Assembly: GCA_934590325.1 (NCBI GenBank)
Contig: CAKTOW010000001.1
Span: 198,688-262,687, forward strand
Length of the DNA stretch: 64,000 nucleotides
From: an uncultured Oscillospiraceae bacterium
GTDB taxonomy: Bacteria; Bacillota; Clostridia; Oscillospirales; Oscillospiraceae
Direction of reading: 5' to 3'
How positions within the stretch are numbered: position 1 is the first letter of the stretch; each line of letters begins with the position of its first letter. The notes under the pieces are model-generated. The model saw only the letters and a list, made by a program, of their open reading frames with translations, was not told where the DNA came from and did no database searches. The position numbers and the translations under genes were made by a program. Shown here piece after piece: positions 40,366 through 49,712 of this stretch.

Positions 40366-41325
40366 TTAGTTGAACAGCTTGGCGATGGAGATCTCCTGGT
40401 AGATGCGCTCGATGGCCTCGGCGAACATGGGGGCCACGGACAGGTACTTGATCTTGTCGCAACCGGCGCCCATGGACTCGGGAATGGTGTTCAGGAGGGC
40501 GACCTCCTTGATGACGCTGGCGTTCAGACGCTCCAGCGCGGGGCCGGACAGCACGCCGTGGCTGGCGCAGGCATAGACGCTCCTGGCGCCGCCCACCTCG
40601 ACGATGGCCTTGGCGGCGTTGCAGATGGAGCCGGCGGTGTCGATCATATCGTCGAACAGGATGCAGTCCTTGCCCTCCACGTCGCCGATGACATTCATGA
40701 CCTCGCACTGGTTGGCCTTCTGGCGGCGCTTGTCCACGATGGCCAGGCTCATGTGCAGCTTCTGGGCGAAGGTGCGGGCGCGGGCCACGGAGCCCACGTC
40801 GGGGGACACCACCACCATGTCCTCGCACTTCTCGCCGAACTTCTTGGCGTAGTAGTCCACGAACACGGGGTTGCCCAGCAGATTGTCCACGGGGATGTCG
40901 AAGAAGCCCTGGATCTGGCTGGCGTGGAGGTCCATGGTCAGCACGCGGTCAGCGCCGGAGGCGGTGAGCATGTTGGCCACCAGCTTGGCGGAGATGGGGT
41001 CGCGGGACTTGGCCTTACGGTCCTGGCGGGCGTAGCCGAAATAGGGGATCACGGCGGTGACACGGCCGGCGGAGGCGCGCTTGCAGGCGTCGATCATGAT
41101 GAGCAGCTCCATGAGGCTGTCGTTGACGGGCTTGCAGGTGGAGTTGATGAGGAACACGTCGCTGCCGCGGACGGTCTCGTACAGGGAGACAGACGCCTCG
41201 CCGTCGGCGAAGCTCTTGACCTCCGCCTCGCCCAGCTTGATGCCGATGAGCTTGCAGATCTCCTGCGCCAGAGCGGGGTTGGCGTTGCCTGTAAAGATCT
41301 TCATATCCTTGCCGTGAGAAATCAT
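40366..41325 (-). CDS. prs: Ribose-phosphate pyrophosphokinase
   Basis: 319 residues from MISHGKDMKIFTGN; GTG at 41334 and ATG at 41304 are alternatives. It makes PRPP from ribose 5-phosphate and ATP. PYFGYARQDRKAKSRDPISAK, MDLHASQIQGFFDIPVDNL, and the PRPP-binding DCILFDDMIDTAGSI are present, the class I Prs pattern. Upstream lie a 30-codon ORF and an intrinsic terminator within about 215 bp, suggesting attenuation. It precedes pth and mfd. Confidence 0.96.
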   Translation of the reverse strand: MISHGKDMKIFTGNANPALAQEICKLIGIKLGEAEVKSFADGEASVSLYETVRGSDVFLINSTCKPVNDSLMELLIMIDACKRASAGRVTAVIPYFGYARQDRKAKSRDPISAKLVANMLTASGADRVLTMDLHASQIQGFFDIPVDNLLGNPVFVDYYAKKFGEKCEDMVVVSPDVGSVARARTFAQKLHMSLAIVDKRRQKANQCEVMNVIGDVEGKDCILFDDMIDTAGSICNAAKAIVEVGGARSVYACASHGVLSGPALERLNASVIKEVALLNTIPESMGAGCDKIKYLSVAPMFAEAIERIYQEISIAKLFN

Positions 41326-41378
41326 GGTGTGCACTCTCGCTTTCTATCCATATTTTCATTTGGTACGTATATGCTGCA

Positions 41379-41394
41379 AACAGGGTATCCTGTT
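41379..41394. repeat. Palindrome upstream of prs
   Basis: AACAGG - GTAT - CCTGTT at 41379-41394, between the leader terminator and the prs start. Operator or mRNA hairpin. Confidence 0.45.
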
Positions 41395-41423
41395 ACGCAC
41401 TTGTTAAAAAGAAAACAAAAAAT

Positions 41424-41476
41424 GCCGTCCCGCTTTCCCCGCCGCATTACAGCGCGGCGCACAGCGTAGACGGCAC
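41424..41476 (-). terminator. Intrinsic terminator between the leader ORF and prs
   Basis: On the minus strand the outer stem TGCCGTC/GACGGCA and inner GCCGC/GCGGC arms are followed by TTTTTTG and further T-rich sequence. It overlaps the end of the 30-codon ORF and precedes prs by about 100 bp. Confidence 0.7.
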
Positions 41477-41539
41477 AGCACCCGGCAGGCGGGCGCGGTC
41501 ACGGACGATATTCCCCTTGTAAGCAGCAGCGACGCCCAT
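41447..41539 (-). CDS. Possible leader peptide of prs (30 aa)
   Basis: ATG at 41539 with GAGGTGAG about 7 bases upstream; 30 codons (MGVAAAYKGNIVRDRARLPG...), ending inside the terminator stem. An extended -10 TGC-TATAAT lies on the minus strand at 41580-41575. It could be a leader peptide controlling prs read-through, or a free-standing small protein. No stalling motif is recognised. Confidence 0.45.
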   Translation of the reverse strand: MGVAAAYKGNIVRDRARLPGAVPSTLCAAL

Positions 41540-41798
41540 GGGAGCTCACCTCACCTTCGTTTGTTCTCGCCACTATTATAGCATGTCCTACAGGAAAATC
41601 CAGTATTTTTCCGGTTTTTTTCGGCAATAATTTTTGCACCGGCGCCCGGCGACGGTTCGTTTTTCTTTTAGCAGGTGAAACAGAGGACATTTTGAATGTT
41701 TCGGAGAAATATCGCCCGTTTTTCCTATTTTATAGTTGCATTTTCATTTCAGTTGCATTACAATAGCTGGTGCTTACAGAACAAGGAGGTGCCGCGTC
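41540..41798. other. Divergent promoter region between prs leader and trmL
   Basis: Holds the minus-strand extended -10 promoter of the prs leader (41575-41602, TGGATT-16-TATAAT) and the plus-strand trmL promoter (41736-41764). The 130 bp between them are AT-rich and show no ORF or further structure. Confidence 0.6.
41736..41764 (+). promoter_or_regulatory. trmL-pgk operon promoter
   Basis: TTGCAT (41736-41741), 17-bp spacer, TACAAT (41759-41764). Confidence 0.75.
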
Positions 41799-42290
41799 TT
41801 GCTGCATATCGTGTTGGTGGAACCGGAGATACCGCAGAACTGCGGCAACATCGCCCGCACCTGCGCCGCCACCGGCAGCTGCCTGCACCTGGTGCGGCCG
41901 CTGGGCTTCGACATCTCCGACCGGGCGGTGAAGCGGGCCGGGCTGGACTACTGGCACCTGGTGGACGTGCGGGACTATGACGGGCTGGACGACCTGTTCG
42001 CGCGGCATCCGGAGGCACTGGCGGACCTGTGGCTGGCCACGACGAAGGCGCCCCGGGACTACACACAGGCGCGGTTCTCGCCAGACAGCTGGCTGTTCTT
42101 CGGCAAGGAGACCGCGGGGCTGCCGGAGGGGTTCCGCATGGCGCACTATGGCCGGTGCATCCGCCTGCCTATGCGCGCGGAGGCGCGGAGCCTGAACCTG
42201 AGCAATTCCGTGGCGATACTCACCTACGAGGCGCTGCGGCAGAACGGTTTCCCCGGCCTGACCGGCACGGGCGAAATGCTGGACAAGTGA
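41799..42290 (+). CDS. trmL: tRNA (cytidine(34)-2'-O)-methyltransferase
   Basis: 163 residues from a TTG at 41799 with AAGGAGG 8 bases upstream; the ATG at 41736 lies in the promoter and is rejected. A SPOUT methyltransferase that 2'-O-methylates the wobble base of leucine tRNAs. Motifs: IVLVEPEIPQNCGNIARTC, LVRPLGFDI, FGKETAGLPE, and the knot end RSLNLSNSVAILTYEALRQ. It is followed 24 bp later by pgk. Confidence 0.92.
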   Translation: MLHIVLVEPEIPQNCGNIARTCAATGSCLHLVRPLGFDISDRAVKRAGLDYWHLVDVRDYDGLDDLFARHPEALADLWLATTKAPRDYTQARFSPDSWLFFGKETAGLPEGFRMAHYGRCIRLPMRAEARSLNLSNSVAILTYEALRQNGFPGLTGTGEMLDK

Positions 42291-42314
42291 TTTCATTCGA
42301 GAGGAGCGTATCTC

Positions 42315-43508
42315 ATGAATTACAATAAAAAGACTGTACAGGATGTAGACATCAAGGGCAAGAAGGTGCTGCTGCGCTGCGACTTCAACGTGCCCCAGGA
42401 CAAGGAGACCGGCGCCATCACCAGCGACAAGCGCATCGTGGCGGCGCTGCCCACCATCCGCTATCTGCTGCAGGGCGGCGCGGCGGTCATCGCCTGCTCC
42501 CACCTGGGCAAGCCCAAGGGTGAGTGGAAGGCCAAGCTGACGCTGGCGCCCGTGGCCCAGCGGCTCAGCGAGCTGCTGGGGCAGGAGGTCATCTTCGCCA
42601 AGGACATCGTGGGCGAGGACGCCAAGGCCAAGGCCGCGGCCCTGCAGCCGGGACAGATCATGCTGCTGGAGAACCTGCGCTTTGACATCCGGGAGGAGAA
42701 GAACGACGCCGGCTTTGCCAAGGAACTGGCCGACATGGCGGAACTGTACGTATCCGACGCCTTCGGTACCGTACACCGTGCCCACGCCTCTACCGCCGGT
42801 GTGGCAGCCTATCTGCCCGCCGTGTCCGGCTTCCTGGTGGCAAAGGAGCTGGAGGTCATGGGCAAGGCCCTGGACGACCCCAAGCGCCCCTTCGTGGCGG
42901 TACTGGGCGGCGCCAAGGTCAGCGACAAGATCGCCGTCATCAACAACCTGCTGGATAAGGCCGACACCGTCATCATCGGCGGCGGCATGGCCTACACCTT
43001 CGCCAAGGCCCAGGGCGGCAGTATCGGCAAGAGCCTGTGCGAGGACGACAAGCTGGACTATGCCCTGGAGATGATCGAAAAGGCGAAGAAGAACGGCGTG
43101 AAGCTGCTGCTGCCCACGGACACCGTGGCGGCGGACGACTTCTCCAACGACGCGAAACGCCAGGTGGTCAGCACCATGGCCATCCCCGAGGGCTGGGAGG
43201 GCATGGACATCGGCCCCGACACCATCAGCGCTTTCTGCGGCGCGGTGAAGGGCGCGGGCACCGTGGTGTGGAACGGCCCCATGGGCGTGTTCGAGTTCGA
43301 CAACTTTGCCGCCGGCACCCGCGCCATGGCGCAGGCGCTGGCCGACAGCGGCGCCGTGACCATCGTGGGCGGCGGCGACAGCGCGGCTGCGGTGGAGCAG
43401 CTGGGCTTTGCCGATAAGATCACCCACATCAGCACCGGCGGAGGCGCCTCTCTGGAATTCCTGGAGGGCAAGGAGCTGCCGGGCGTAGCCTGCCTGCTGG
43501 ACAAGTAA
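42315..43508 (+). CDS. pgk: Phosphoglycerate kinase
   Basis: 397 residues; converts 1,3-bisphosphoglycerate to 3-phosphoglycerate with ATP formation. [62 protein letters not shown] and [13 protein letters not shown] are canonical. It starts the glycolytic run pgk-tpiA-gpmI; gapA and eno are not adjacent. An AGAGGAG site precedes the ATG. Confidence 0.97.
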   Translation: MNYNKKTVQDVDIKGKKVLLRCDFNVPQDKETGAITSDKRIVAALPTIRYLLQGGAAVIACSHLGKPKGEWKAKLTLAPVAQRLSELLGQEVIFAKDIVGEDAKAKAAALQPGQIMLLENLRFDIREEKNDAGFAKELADMAELYVSDAFGTVHRAHASTAGVAAYLPAVSGFLVAKELEVMGKALDDPKRPFVAVLGGAKVSDKIAVINNLLDKADTVIIGGGMAYTFAKAQGGSIGKSLCEDDKLDYALEMIEKAKKNGVKLLLPTDTVAADDFSNDAKRQVVSTMAIPEGWEGMDIGPDTISAFCGAVKGAGTVVWNGPMGVFEFDNFAAGTRAMAQALADSGAVTIVGGGDSAAAVEQLGFADKITHISTGGGASLEFLEGKELPGVACLLDK

Positions 43509-43510
43509 GG

Positions 43511-43545
43511 GCGCCCGCATTTCCGCCGCGGCGGAAATGCATTGA
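43511..43545 (+). terminator. Intercistronic hairpin between pgk and tpiA
   Basis: GCATTTCCGCC mirrored by GGCGGAAATGC around a short GC loop, no T-tract. Likely an mRNA stability or attenuation element. Confidence 0.5.
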
Positions 43546-43595
43546 ATTCGTGTGCATATTCCCATTTATATATAAAGACGAGGAGTTAGTTTGTT

Positions 43596-44369
43596 ATGAA
43601 TCGCAGATACCGTAAGACCATCATCGCCGGCAACTGGAAGATGAACAAGACCGCCAGCGAGACCAAGAAGTTTGCCGAGGAACTGAAGGCCCTGCTGCCC
43701 AAGGCCAAGTGGTGCGACATCGTGGTGTGCGTCCCCTCCGTGAACATCGCCGCCGCCCTGAAGGGCTTCAAGGACGCCCGTGTGTCCGTAGGCGCGCAGA
43801 ACGTGTTCTATGAAAAGGAAGGCGCGTACACCGGCGAGGTGTCCGCCGACATGCTGAAGGACCTGGGCGTGAAGTACGTCATTATCGGCCACTCCGAACG
43901 CCGCCAGTACTTCGGTGAGACCGACTTCACCGTGAACCGCAAGGTGCTCTCCGCACTGGAGGCCGGTCTGCACCCCATTATCTGCGTGGGCGAGACCCTG
44001 GAGCAGCGCGAGCTGGGCATCACCATGGAGCTGATCGCTCTGCAGGTGAAGTCCGCCCTGGCCGGCGTGCCCGCCGAGAAGCTGCGCAAGTGCGTCATCG
44101 CCTATGAGCCCGTGTGGGCCATCGGCACCGGCAAGACCGCCACCGCCGAGCAGGCCGCCGAGGTCTGCACCTTCATCCGTACCACCGTGCGCCACCTGTA
44201 CGGCGCCCGTATCGCCCGCAGCATCACCATCCAGTACGGCGGCTCCATGAAGCCCGGCAACGCGGCGGAGCTGCTGAGCCAGCCGGACATCGACGGCGGC
44301 CTTATCGGCGGCGCGTCCCTGAACGCCGCGGACTTCATCGCCATCATCAACGCTGCCAATCAGGGCTGA
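43596..44369 (+). CDS. tpiA: Triosephosphate isomerase
   Basis: 257 residues; interconverts glyceraldehyde 3-phosphate and dihydroxyacetone phosphate. Lys in AGNWKMNKT, His in IIGHSERRQYFGET, the catalytic Glu and flexible loop in AYEPVWAIGTGKTAT, and the phosphate-binding YGGSMKPGNA and GGASL are all present. An AGGAG site is upstream and gpmI follows 18 bp later. Confidence 0.97.
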   Translation: MNRRYRKTIIAGNWKMNKTASETKKFAEELKALLPKAKWCDIVVCVPSVNIAAALKGFKDARVSVGAQNVFYEKEGAYTGEVSADMLKDLGVKYVIIGHSERRQYFGETDFTVNRKVLSALEAGLHPIICVGETLEQRELGITMELIALQVKSALAGVPAEKLRKCVIAYEPVWAIGTGKTATAEQAAEVCTFIRTTVRHLYGARIARSITIQYGGSMKPGNAAELLSQPDIDGGLIGGASLNAADFIAIINAANQG

Positions 44370-44387
44370 GGCCCAAGGAGGAACGGC

Positions 44388-45899
44388 ATGAACAAGACCC
44401 CTACCACCCTCATCATCATGGACGGCTTCGGCATCGCGCCCAAGGCGGACGACAACGCCGTCACCCTGGCCAAGACCCCGGTGCTGGATAAGCTGTTCCG
44501 GGAATACGCCCACACCACCCTGTCCGCCAGCGGACTGGACGTGGGTCTGCCCGCAGGGCAGATGGGCAACAGCGAGGTGGGCCACACCAACATCGGCGGC
44601 GGCCGCGTGGTGTTCCAGGATCTGCCCCGCATCAGCCGCGCCATCGAGGACGGCAGCTTCTTCAAGAACGAGGCCTATAACAAGGCCATGGACGACTGCC
44701 TGGAAAAGGGCACCAGCCTGCACCTGTACGGTCTGCTGTCCGACGGCGGCGTACACTCCCACATCGAGCACCTGTTCGCCCTGCTGCAGATGGCCAAGGG
44801 TAAGGGACTGACGAAGGTGTACGTCCACTGCTTCCTGGACGGCCGTGACGTGTCCCCCACCAGCGGCAAGGACTTCGTGGCGCAGCTGCAGGACAAGTGC
44901 GCTGCCCTGGGCGTGGGCCGCATCGCCACGGTGATGGGCCGGTACTACGCCATGGACCGCGACAAGCGCTGGGAGCGGGTGCAGATGGCCTATGACGCCA
45001 TGGTGTACGGCGAGGGCCACCACAACAGCGACCCCGTGGCCGCCGTGGCGGAGAGCTATGCCAACGGCATCACCGACGAGTTCGTGGAGCCGGTGGTCAT
45101 CGACGGCGACGGCACCATCAGCGACAACGACAGCATCATCTTCTTCAACTACCGGCCCGACCGGGCACGGGAGATCACCCGCGCCATCGTGGACCCGGAT
45201 TTCGACGGCTTCGCGCGGGAGTTCTTCCCCACCACCTACGTGTGCAACACGGAGTACGACGCCTCCATGCCCAACGTGCTGGTGGCGTGGCCCCGCATCG
45301 CGGTGAAGAACGGGCTGGGCGAGTATCTCAGCAGCATGGGCATGACCCAGCTGCGCATCGCCGAAACGGAGAAATACGCCCATGTGACGTTCTTCTTCAA
45401 CGGCGGCGTGGAGAAGCAGTACCCCGGCGAGGACCGGGTGCTGGTGCCCTCCCCCAAGGTGGCCACCTACGACCTGCAGCCGGAGATGAGCGCATACGAG
45501 GTGTGCGACAAGTGCGTGGAGCGCATCGAGTCCGGCGCCTATGACGTGATCATCCTGAACTTCGCCAACTGCGACATGGTGGGCCACACCGGCGTGCTGG
45601 AGGCCGCTGTCAAGGCCGTAGAGACCGTGGACGAGTGCGTGGGTAAGGTGGTGGACGCCACACTGAAGATGGGCGGCATCGCCATGGTCACCGCTGACCA
45701 CGGCAACGCCGAGGACATGAAGCAGCCCGACGGCAGCCCCATGACCGCCCACACCACCAATCTGGTGCCCTTCATCCTGTGCGGCGCCGGTACGGAGCTG
45801 CGCCCCGGCCGGCTGGCAGACATCGCGCCCACCATCCTGGACGTGATGGGACTGGCCTGCCCGGAGGAGATGGACGGCAAGACCCTGATCGTCAAGTAA
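44388..45899 (+). CDS. gpmI: 2,3-bisphosphoglycerate-independent phosphoglycerate mutase
   Basis: 503 residues; interconverts 3- and 2-phosphoglycerate using two metal ions and a phosphoserine. The start has [11 protein letters not shown] (metal-binding Asp). The catalytic Ser is in [46 protein letters not shown] and [11 protein letters not shown] complete the pattern of the alkaline phosphatase superfamily. It is translated from AGGAGG just before 44388. Confidence 0.97.
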   Translation: MNKTPTTLIIMDGFGIAPKADDNAVTLAKTPVLDKLFREYAHTTLSASGLDVGLPAGQMGNSEVGHTNIGGGRVVFQDLPRISRAIEDGSFFKNEAYNKAMDDCLEKGTSLHLYGLLSDGGVHSHIEHLFALLQMAKGKGLTKVYVHCFLDGRDVSPTSGKDFVAQLQDKCAALGVGRIATVMGRYYAMDRDKRWERVQMAYDAMVYGEGHHNSDPVAAVAESYANGITDEFVEPVVIDGDGTISDNDSIIFFNYRPDRAREITRAIVDPDFDGFAREFFPTTYVCNTEYDASMPNVLVAWPRIAVKNGLGEYLSSMGMTQLRIAETEKYAHVTFFFNGGVEKQYPGEDRVLVPSPKVATYDLQPEMSAYEVCDKCVERIESGAYDVIILNFANCDMVGHTGVLEAAVKAVETVDECVGKVVDATLKMGGIAMVTADHGNAEDMKQPDGSPMTAHTTNLVPFILCGAGTELRPGRLADIAPTILDVMGLACPEEMDGKTLIVK

Positions 45900-45915
45900 C
45901 GGCGTACTTCTCTGC

Positions 45916-45944
45916 GAGGTCCCGAAGCGCGGCTTCGGGACCTC
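45916..45944 (+). terminator. Hairpin between gpmI and gpsA
   Basis: A 13-bp stem (GAGGTCCCGAAGC with GCTTCGGGACCTC), 12 bp before the gpsA ribosome binding site AAGGAG. No T-tract, so partial termination or processing. Confidence 0.55.
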
Positions 45945-45963
45945 CTTATAAGGAGACATATCC

Positions 45964-46926
45964 ATGAACATATTTGTTATCGGCTGCGGGCGCTGGGGCT
46001 CGCTCATCACGTGGTATCTGGACCACATCGGGCACCATGTGACCCTGTACGGGCGGCAGAGCTCCCCGCGGATGCAGTCCTTCCTGGCCACGCGGCAAAA
46101 CGACCTGCTGACGCTGCCCCCCTCCGTGGGGCTGACCACCGACCTGACGGATGTGGAGCGGGCGGAGACCGTTATCATCTCCATCGGCTCGCAGAGCCTG
46201 CGGGCACTGCTGGGCGAGGCGCCCATGCGCTCGCTGCGGAACAAAACGGTGGTGCTGTGCATGAAGGGGCTGGAGATGGGCACCGGTGAGCGGCTGAGCG
46301 TCATCGCCGGGCAGCTGCTGCACGAGAGCAACACCGTGGCCGTATGGCTGGGGCCGGGCCACGTGCAGGAGTTCTACCGGGGCATACCCAACTGCATGGT
46401 CATCGACAGCGAGAACGACGAGGTGAAGCGGCGGCTGGTGCAGGAGTTCTCCAGCGACCTGATACGCTTCTACTACGGCGGCGATATGATCGGCAACGAG
46501 GTGGGCGCGGCGGCCAAGAACGTGGTGGGCATCGCCGCGGGCTTCCTGGATGGGGTGGAGATGTCAAGCCTGAAGGGGGCCCTGATGAGCCGGGGCACCC
46601 GGGAGGTGGCGCGGCTGATACGGGCCATGGGCGGCAGCGAGCTGTCCGCCTACGGACTGTGCCATCTGGGGGATTACGAGGCCACGGTGTTCTCCCCCTA
46701 CAGCCACAACCGCCAGTTTGGCGAAGCGTTCATCCGGCACCAGGACTACCACCGGTTGGCGGAAGGGTACTACACTGTGGAGGCACTGATGGTGCTCAGC
46801 GAGAAGTATCACGTGGAGCTGCCGATATGCAAGACCGTACACAACGTGCTGTACGAACACGCCGACCCCCGCGGAGAGCTGACCGGGCTGCTGCGCCGGG
46901 GCCTGCGGGCGGAGTTCGACGACTGA
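45964..46926 (+). CDS. gpsA: NAD(P)-dependent glycerol-3-phosphate dehydrogenase family protein
   Basis: 320 residues. The Rossmann start is NIFVIGCGRWGSLITWYL (GxGxxG-type, second Gly normal). CMKGLEMGTGERLS, LGPGHVQEFYRG, and EVGAAAKNVVGIAAGFLDG with the catalytic Lys follow; the C-terminal helical part contains SRGTREVARLIRAMGG. It reduces dihydroxyacetone phosphate to sn-glycerol 3-phosphate for phospholipids. Adjacent tpiA supplies the same substrate. Confidence 0.88.
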   Translation: MNIFVIGCGRWGSLITWYLDHIGHHVTLYGRQSSPRMQSFLATRQNDLLTLPPSVGLTTDLTDVERAETVIISIGSQSLRALLGEAPMRSLRNKTVVLCMKGLEMGTGERLSVIAGQLLHESNTVAVWLGPGHVQEFYRGIPNCMVIDSENDEVKRRLVQEFSSDLIRFYYGGDMIGNEVGAAAKNVVGIAAGFLDGVEMSSLKGALMSRGTREVARLIRAMGGSELSAYGLCHLGDYEATVFSPYSHNRQFGEAFIRHQDYHRLAEGYYTVEALMVLSEKYHVELPICKTVHNVLYEHADPRGELTGLLRRGLRAEFDD

Positions 46927-46940
46927 GCATCCCGAAGTGA

Positions 46941-46987
46941 ATAAAAAAACCTCTGTCCGGCGACAATACGGGCAGAGGCTTTTTTAT
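46941..46987 (+). terminator. gpsA terminator
   Basis: AACCTCTGTCCG with CGGGCAGAGG (one G-T), then CTTTTTTAT; ends the glycolytic transcript. Confidence 0.75.
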
Positions 46988-47050
46988 TACGGCGTGCCGT
47001 CCGCCGGAAAGGACGGCGGCGGGGAGACCCGTCAGGAAAGGGATACACGT

Positions 47051-47728
47051 ATGAAAGATTCCCGGAACGACCGGCTGAAGGCCATGTTCGGCGGGCGGGG
47101 CTATTACATAGCCATCGCCCTGTGCCTTGTGGCCGCAGGAACGATCGGCTATTTCGCCCTGAGAGAGCGCCCGGCGACGGTGCAGCAGACGGAGACACCG
47201 CCCACCGTGGACATCCAGCCCGTCACCCCCACCCAGCCGGTAGTGAAGCCCGCGCCGGTGGTCGTACCCGAACCGGCGGAGGAGGTAGAGATCACCGAAC
47301 CCGCCGAGCTGCTACCTCAGGTGGTATCACCCCTGGACGGCACCACGGTGACGGTGTTCAGCATGACGGAGCTGCTGTACGACCCTACCATGGCCGACTG
47401 GCGCACCCATGACGGCATCGACGTACAGGCCGACGAGGGCGCGGCGGTAAAAACCGCCGCCGGCGGCACGGTACAGTCCGTCACCGACGACGAGCTGATG
47501 GGCACCACGGTGGTCATCGCCCACGACGGCGGCTACGCCACCCGGTACAGCAGCCTGCAGAAGGACGTGCCCGTGACGCAGGGGCAGCAGGTGGCCGCCG
47601 GGGAGATCATCGGCTACGTGGGCAGCACCTCCGCCGCCGAGAGCCGCATGGGCTCCCATCTGCACTTCTCCGTCAGCCGGGATGGGGCGGTCATCGACCC
47701 CCACGACTATGTGAGCGGGGACGAATAA
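47051..47728 (+). CDS. M23 family peptidase, SpoIIQ-like
   Basis: 225 residues from MKDSRNDRLKAMFGG, with AGGAAAGG upstream. One transmembrane helix (about 17-37), a Pro/Val/Glu-rich spacer (42-90), then a LytM domain with FSMTELLYDPTMADWRTHDGID (HxxxD) and SHLHFSVSRDGAVIDP (HxH). This matches SpoIIQ of Clostridia, which links mother cell and forespore membranes with SpoIIIAH. The zinc ligands look intact. A general envelope peptidase is the alternative. Confidence 0.8.
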   Translation: MKDSRNDRLKAMFGGRGYYIAIALCLVAAGTIGYFALRERPATVQQTETPPTVDIQPVTPTQPVVKPAPVVVPEPAEEVEITEPAELLPQVVSPLDGTTVTVFSMTELLYDPTMADWRTHDGIDVQADEGAAVKTAAGGTVQSVTDDELMGTTVVIAHDGGYATRYSSLQKDVPVTQGQQVAAGEIIGYVGSTSAAESRMGSHLHFSVSRDGAVIDPHDYVSGDE

Positions 47729-47734
47729 GCGAGA

Positions 47735-47793
47735 GAAGGCCGCCCGCGGGCGGCCTTCCCTTATCAATATCCCGCCCCGACCGGGCGGGATAT
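47735..47793. terminator. Tandem hairpins between convergent spoIIQ-like and serpin genes
   Basis: Two stems: an 11-bp perfect palindrome at 47735-47758 and a 10-bp stem 47768-47777 with 47783-47792. They separate the convergent genes; T-tracts are short. Confidence 0.65.
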
Positions 47794-47801
47794 ACTATTG
47801 C

Positions 47802-49040
47802 TTATTCCACAGAGGTGACGGTGCCCATGAACAGGGGCACGCAGGCGTGGGTATCCACGATCATATACAGGAAGGGGCGATCCAGCGTCACCGTCTTGAC
47901 GTCCTCCGAGGGTGGGGCGTCTCCCGCATTCACTTCCAGAGAGGTGGCGGCCGCCGCCTTGGTGCCGTTCTCGTCCAGCGTCAGATACGTCTTGTGCAGC
48001 ACAGAGGACACATACAGGTTGTCGTTGGCGGTGCTGCTTATATTCCGCAGGTCAGCAGCGGAGACATTGAACAGGTCGGTGATGCCCATGGCCGTCAGGG
48101 CGTCCTTCAGCTCCAGCTCCGACTGGGCGGTGAAGCGGGGGATGGACGCCTGCACATTGGCGTAGTGGTGGGCGGTGATCAGGTCATACAGATGCTCGCC
48201 GGTGAGGTTCTTCAGATAGTCCTCCAGCGTCACGCCCTCGTCGGGCAGCAGCGCCACAAAGGCGTACTTGCCGCCGTCGTAGGGCTTCAGGAAGCCGGTG
48301 ACGTTGTTGCCGGTCAGGTAGATATTCTCCCGGCTGGTCAGATAATCCACCGCCTGCCGCGTGCCGTCGGCGGTGATGAAATTGCGGTCGGTGTGGACGC
48401 TGTCCTTGGTGTAGGGGGTCTCCCACCGGGCGTCGAAGCAGGCGGCATTGACCAGGTACAGCATGGTGGTGACACTGGGCTCCTGCTCCAGCAGGCTGTC
48501 GATCATGCCGTTGGTCTCCTTCTCCACCCAGCGGTTCAGGTCAGTGACCAGGCCGCTGTCGAAGGCGGAGCTGTACACCTCTGCATCATAGTAGTTGACG
48601 CAGGTACGCAAAAAGGCGTCCTCCGCCCGGAAGGTGTCACGCAGCCACGCGGAGTTAGCCAGAGATACCACGCAGCTCTTGTATGTAGTGGGCAGGCTCA
48701 TGCGGTAGGTGTACAGGAAGTCGTTGAGCTGGTTCAGGCTCATGCCGGCGGCGGTCTCCAGCTGCTTCAGCGTGTCGCCGGAGGCTCCGTTGGCCACCAT
48801 ACCCAGGGCGTTCAGGGCGGAGACAGGGGACACCAGCACGCCGGACACGCCGGCCTTCTCCTCCCGCAGCAGGGATAGGGCGAACGCGGCCACCGCCTCG
48901 CCGCCGGCGGTCAGATCGGTGGTGGTATCCAGCGGTGTGGGCACTATATCCTTGGTCAGTTCCTGTGCCCGGACACCGCAGCCCGGCAATGCCAGCACCA
49001 GCAGCAGCGCCAGGAGCAGCGCTGTAAGACGTTTTCTCAT
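47802..49040 (-). CDS. Serpin family lipoprotein
   Basis: 412 residues. Signal peptide MRKRLTALLLALLLVLALPGCG with lipobox Cys21, then a full serpin fold: LVSPVSALNALGMVANGASGDTL, LVNAACFDARWETPY, and the breach/hinge DENGTKAAAATSLEV (small residues allow loop insertion, so an inhibitory type). It ends at the conserved DRPFLYMIVDTHACVPLFMGTV. Bacterial serpins inhibit serine proteases; a surface-anchored one in a gut organism could protect against host or competitor proteases. The reactive-loop region is short and acidic (about NAGDAPPSED), so the target is unclear. Confidence 0.92.
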   Translation of the reverse strand: MRKRLTALLLALLLVLALPGCGVRAQELTKDIVPTPLDTTTDLTAGGEAVAAFALSLLREEKAGVSGVLVSPVSALNALGMVANGASGDTLKQLETAAGMSLNQLNDFLYTYRMSLPTTYKSCVVSLANSAWLRDTFRAEDAFLRTCVNYYDAEVYSSAFDSGLVTDLNRWVEKETNGMIDSLLEQEPSVTTMLYLVNAACFDARWETPYTKDSVHTDRNFITADGTRQAVDYLTSRENIYLTGNNVTGFLKPYDGGKYAFVALLPDEGVTLEDYLKNLTGEHLYDLITAHHYANVQASIPRFTAQSELELKDALTAMGITDLFNVSAADLRNISSTANDNLYVSSVLHKTYLTLDENGTKAAAATSLEVNAGDAPPSEDVKTVTLDRPFLYMIVDTHACVPLFMGTVTSVE

Positions 49041-49216
49041 GGGGTGCGCCTCCTTTCAAAGGGGTCTCATCCATATAGACGCAAAGGGGACGGAAAAGGT
49101 TTCCTTCCCCGTCGTTTCCCTGTTTCACTGACCATTATAGCGCAGGAGCACCCCCAGCGCAACGGGAAACCCGGAACTTCGTCGAAATGTTTTGGGAATG
49201 TTTTTCGGAAAAGGTG

Positions 49217-49245
49217 TTGACACCCGCCGGGGAGTGTGGTATTCT
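49217..49245 (+). promoter_or_regulatory. Promoter of tRNA-Leu/tRNA-fMet
   Basis: TTGACA (49217-49222), 17-bp spacer, TATTCT (49240-49245), 16 bp before the first tRNA. Confidence 0.8.
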
Positions 49246-49261
49246 AATAAACGCCGAATCC

Positions 49262-49347
49262 GCCGGTGTGGTGGAATGGTAGACACAGGAGACTTAAAAT
49301 CTCCCGGCAGCAATGCCGTACCGGTTCGAGTCCGGTCACCGGCACCA
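49262..49347 (+). tRNA. tRNA-Leu (anticodon TAA)
   Basis: 86 nt class II. The acceptor GCCGGTG pairs with CACCGGC, the anticodon loop reads TAA (UUA), long variable arm, GGTTCGAGTCC T-arm, encoded CCA. Confidence 0.94.
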
Positions 49348-49364
49348 CCGGTACAATGAAATAT

Positions 49365-49440
<76 letters not shown>

Positions 49441-49469
49441 TCTTGAGTGACCAAAATAGATACACTCAC

Positions 49470-49506
49470 CTGAAACCCCTGAGAAATCAGGGGTTTCAGC
49501 GTTTTT
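49470..49506 (+). terminator. Terminator of the tRNA-Leu/fMet operon
   Basis: CTGAAACCCCTGA - GAAA - TCAGGGGTTTCAG then CGTTTTT, a 13-bp perfect stem. Confidence 0.88.
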
Positions 49507-49675
49507 ATGCCCTGTTTTTTCAAAGCGTGTTTTATAGATACACAAGGGCATTTCAGAGCGTTAGGCAGGACTTGAACTAAATTCTCGGCTGATTTGGCCT
49601 GCTTTATGGCGGGCTTTACGCTCTCGGATACTTTTTATTGCTCGTCTTTCCTAAATAATTTGAAACTTTTTATTG

Positions 49676-49712
49676 AAGAGGTTGGTATCATATTTTGATA
49701 CCAACCTCTTTT
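49676..49712. repeat. 15-bp inverted repeat ahead of the accessory operon
   Basis: AAGAGGTTGGTATCA (49676-49690) mirrored at 49696-49710 and followed by TT. It lies just before the ribosome binding site of the first accessory gene; operator or attenuator. Confidence 0.6.

Noticed and set aside
41335..41420. Separate strong promoter immediately upstream of prs
   Set aside because: TTGCAG and TATGGA are present on the minus strand but spaced 21 bp apart; too weak to call.
43566..46334. Very long open frame on the minus strand opposite tpiA, gpmI and gpsA
   Set aside because: It is fully antisense to three certain glycolytic/lipid genes; GC-rich codon bias keeps the opposite frame open. Composition is His/Val/Gly-rich with no domain.
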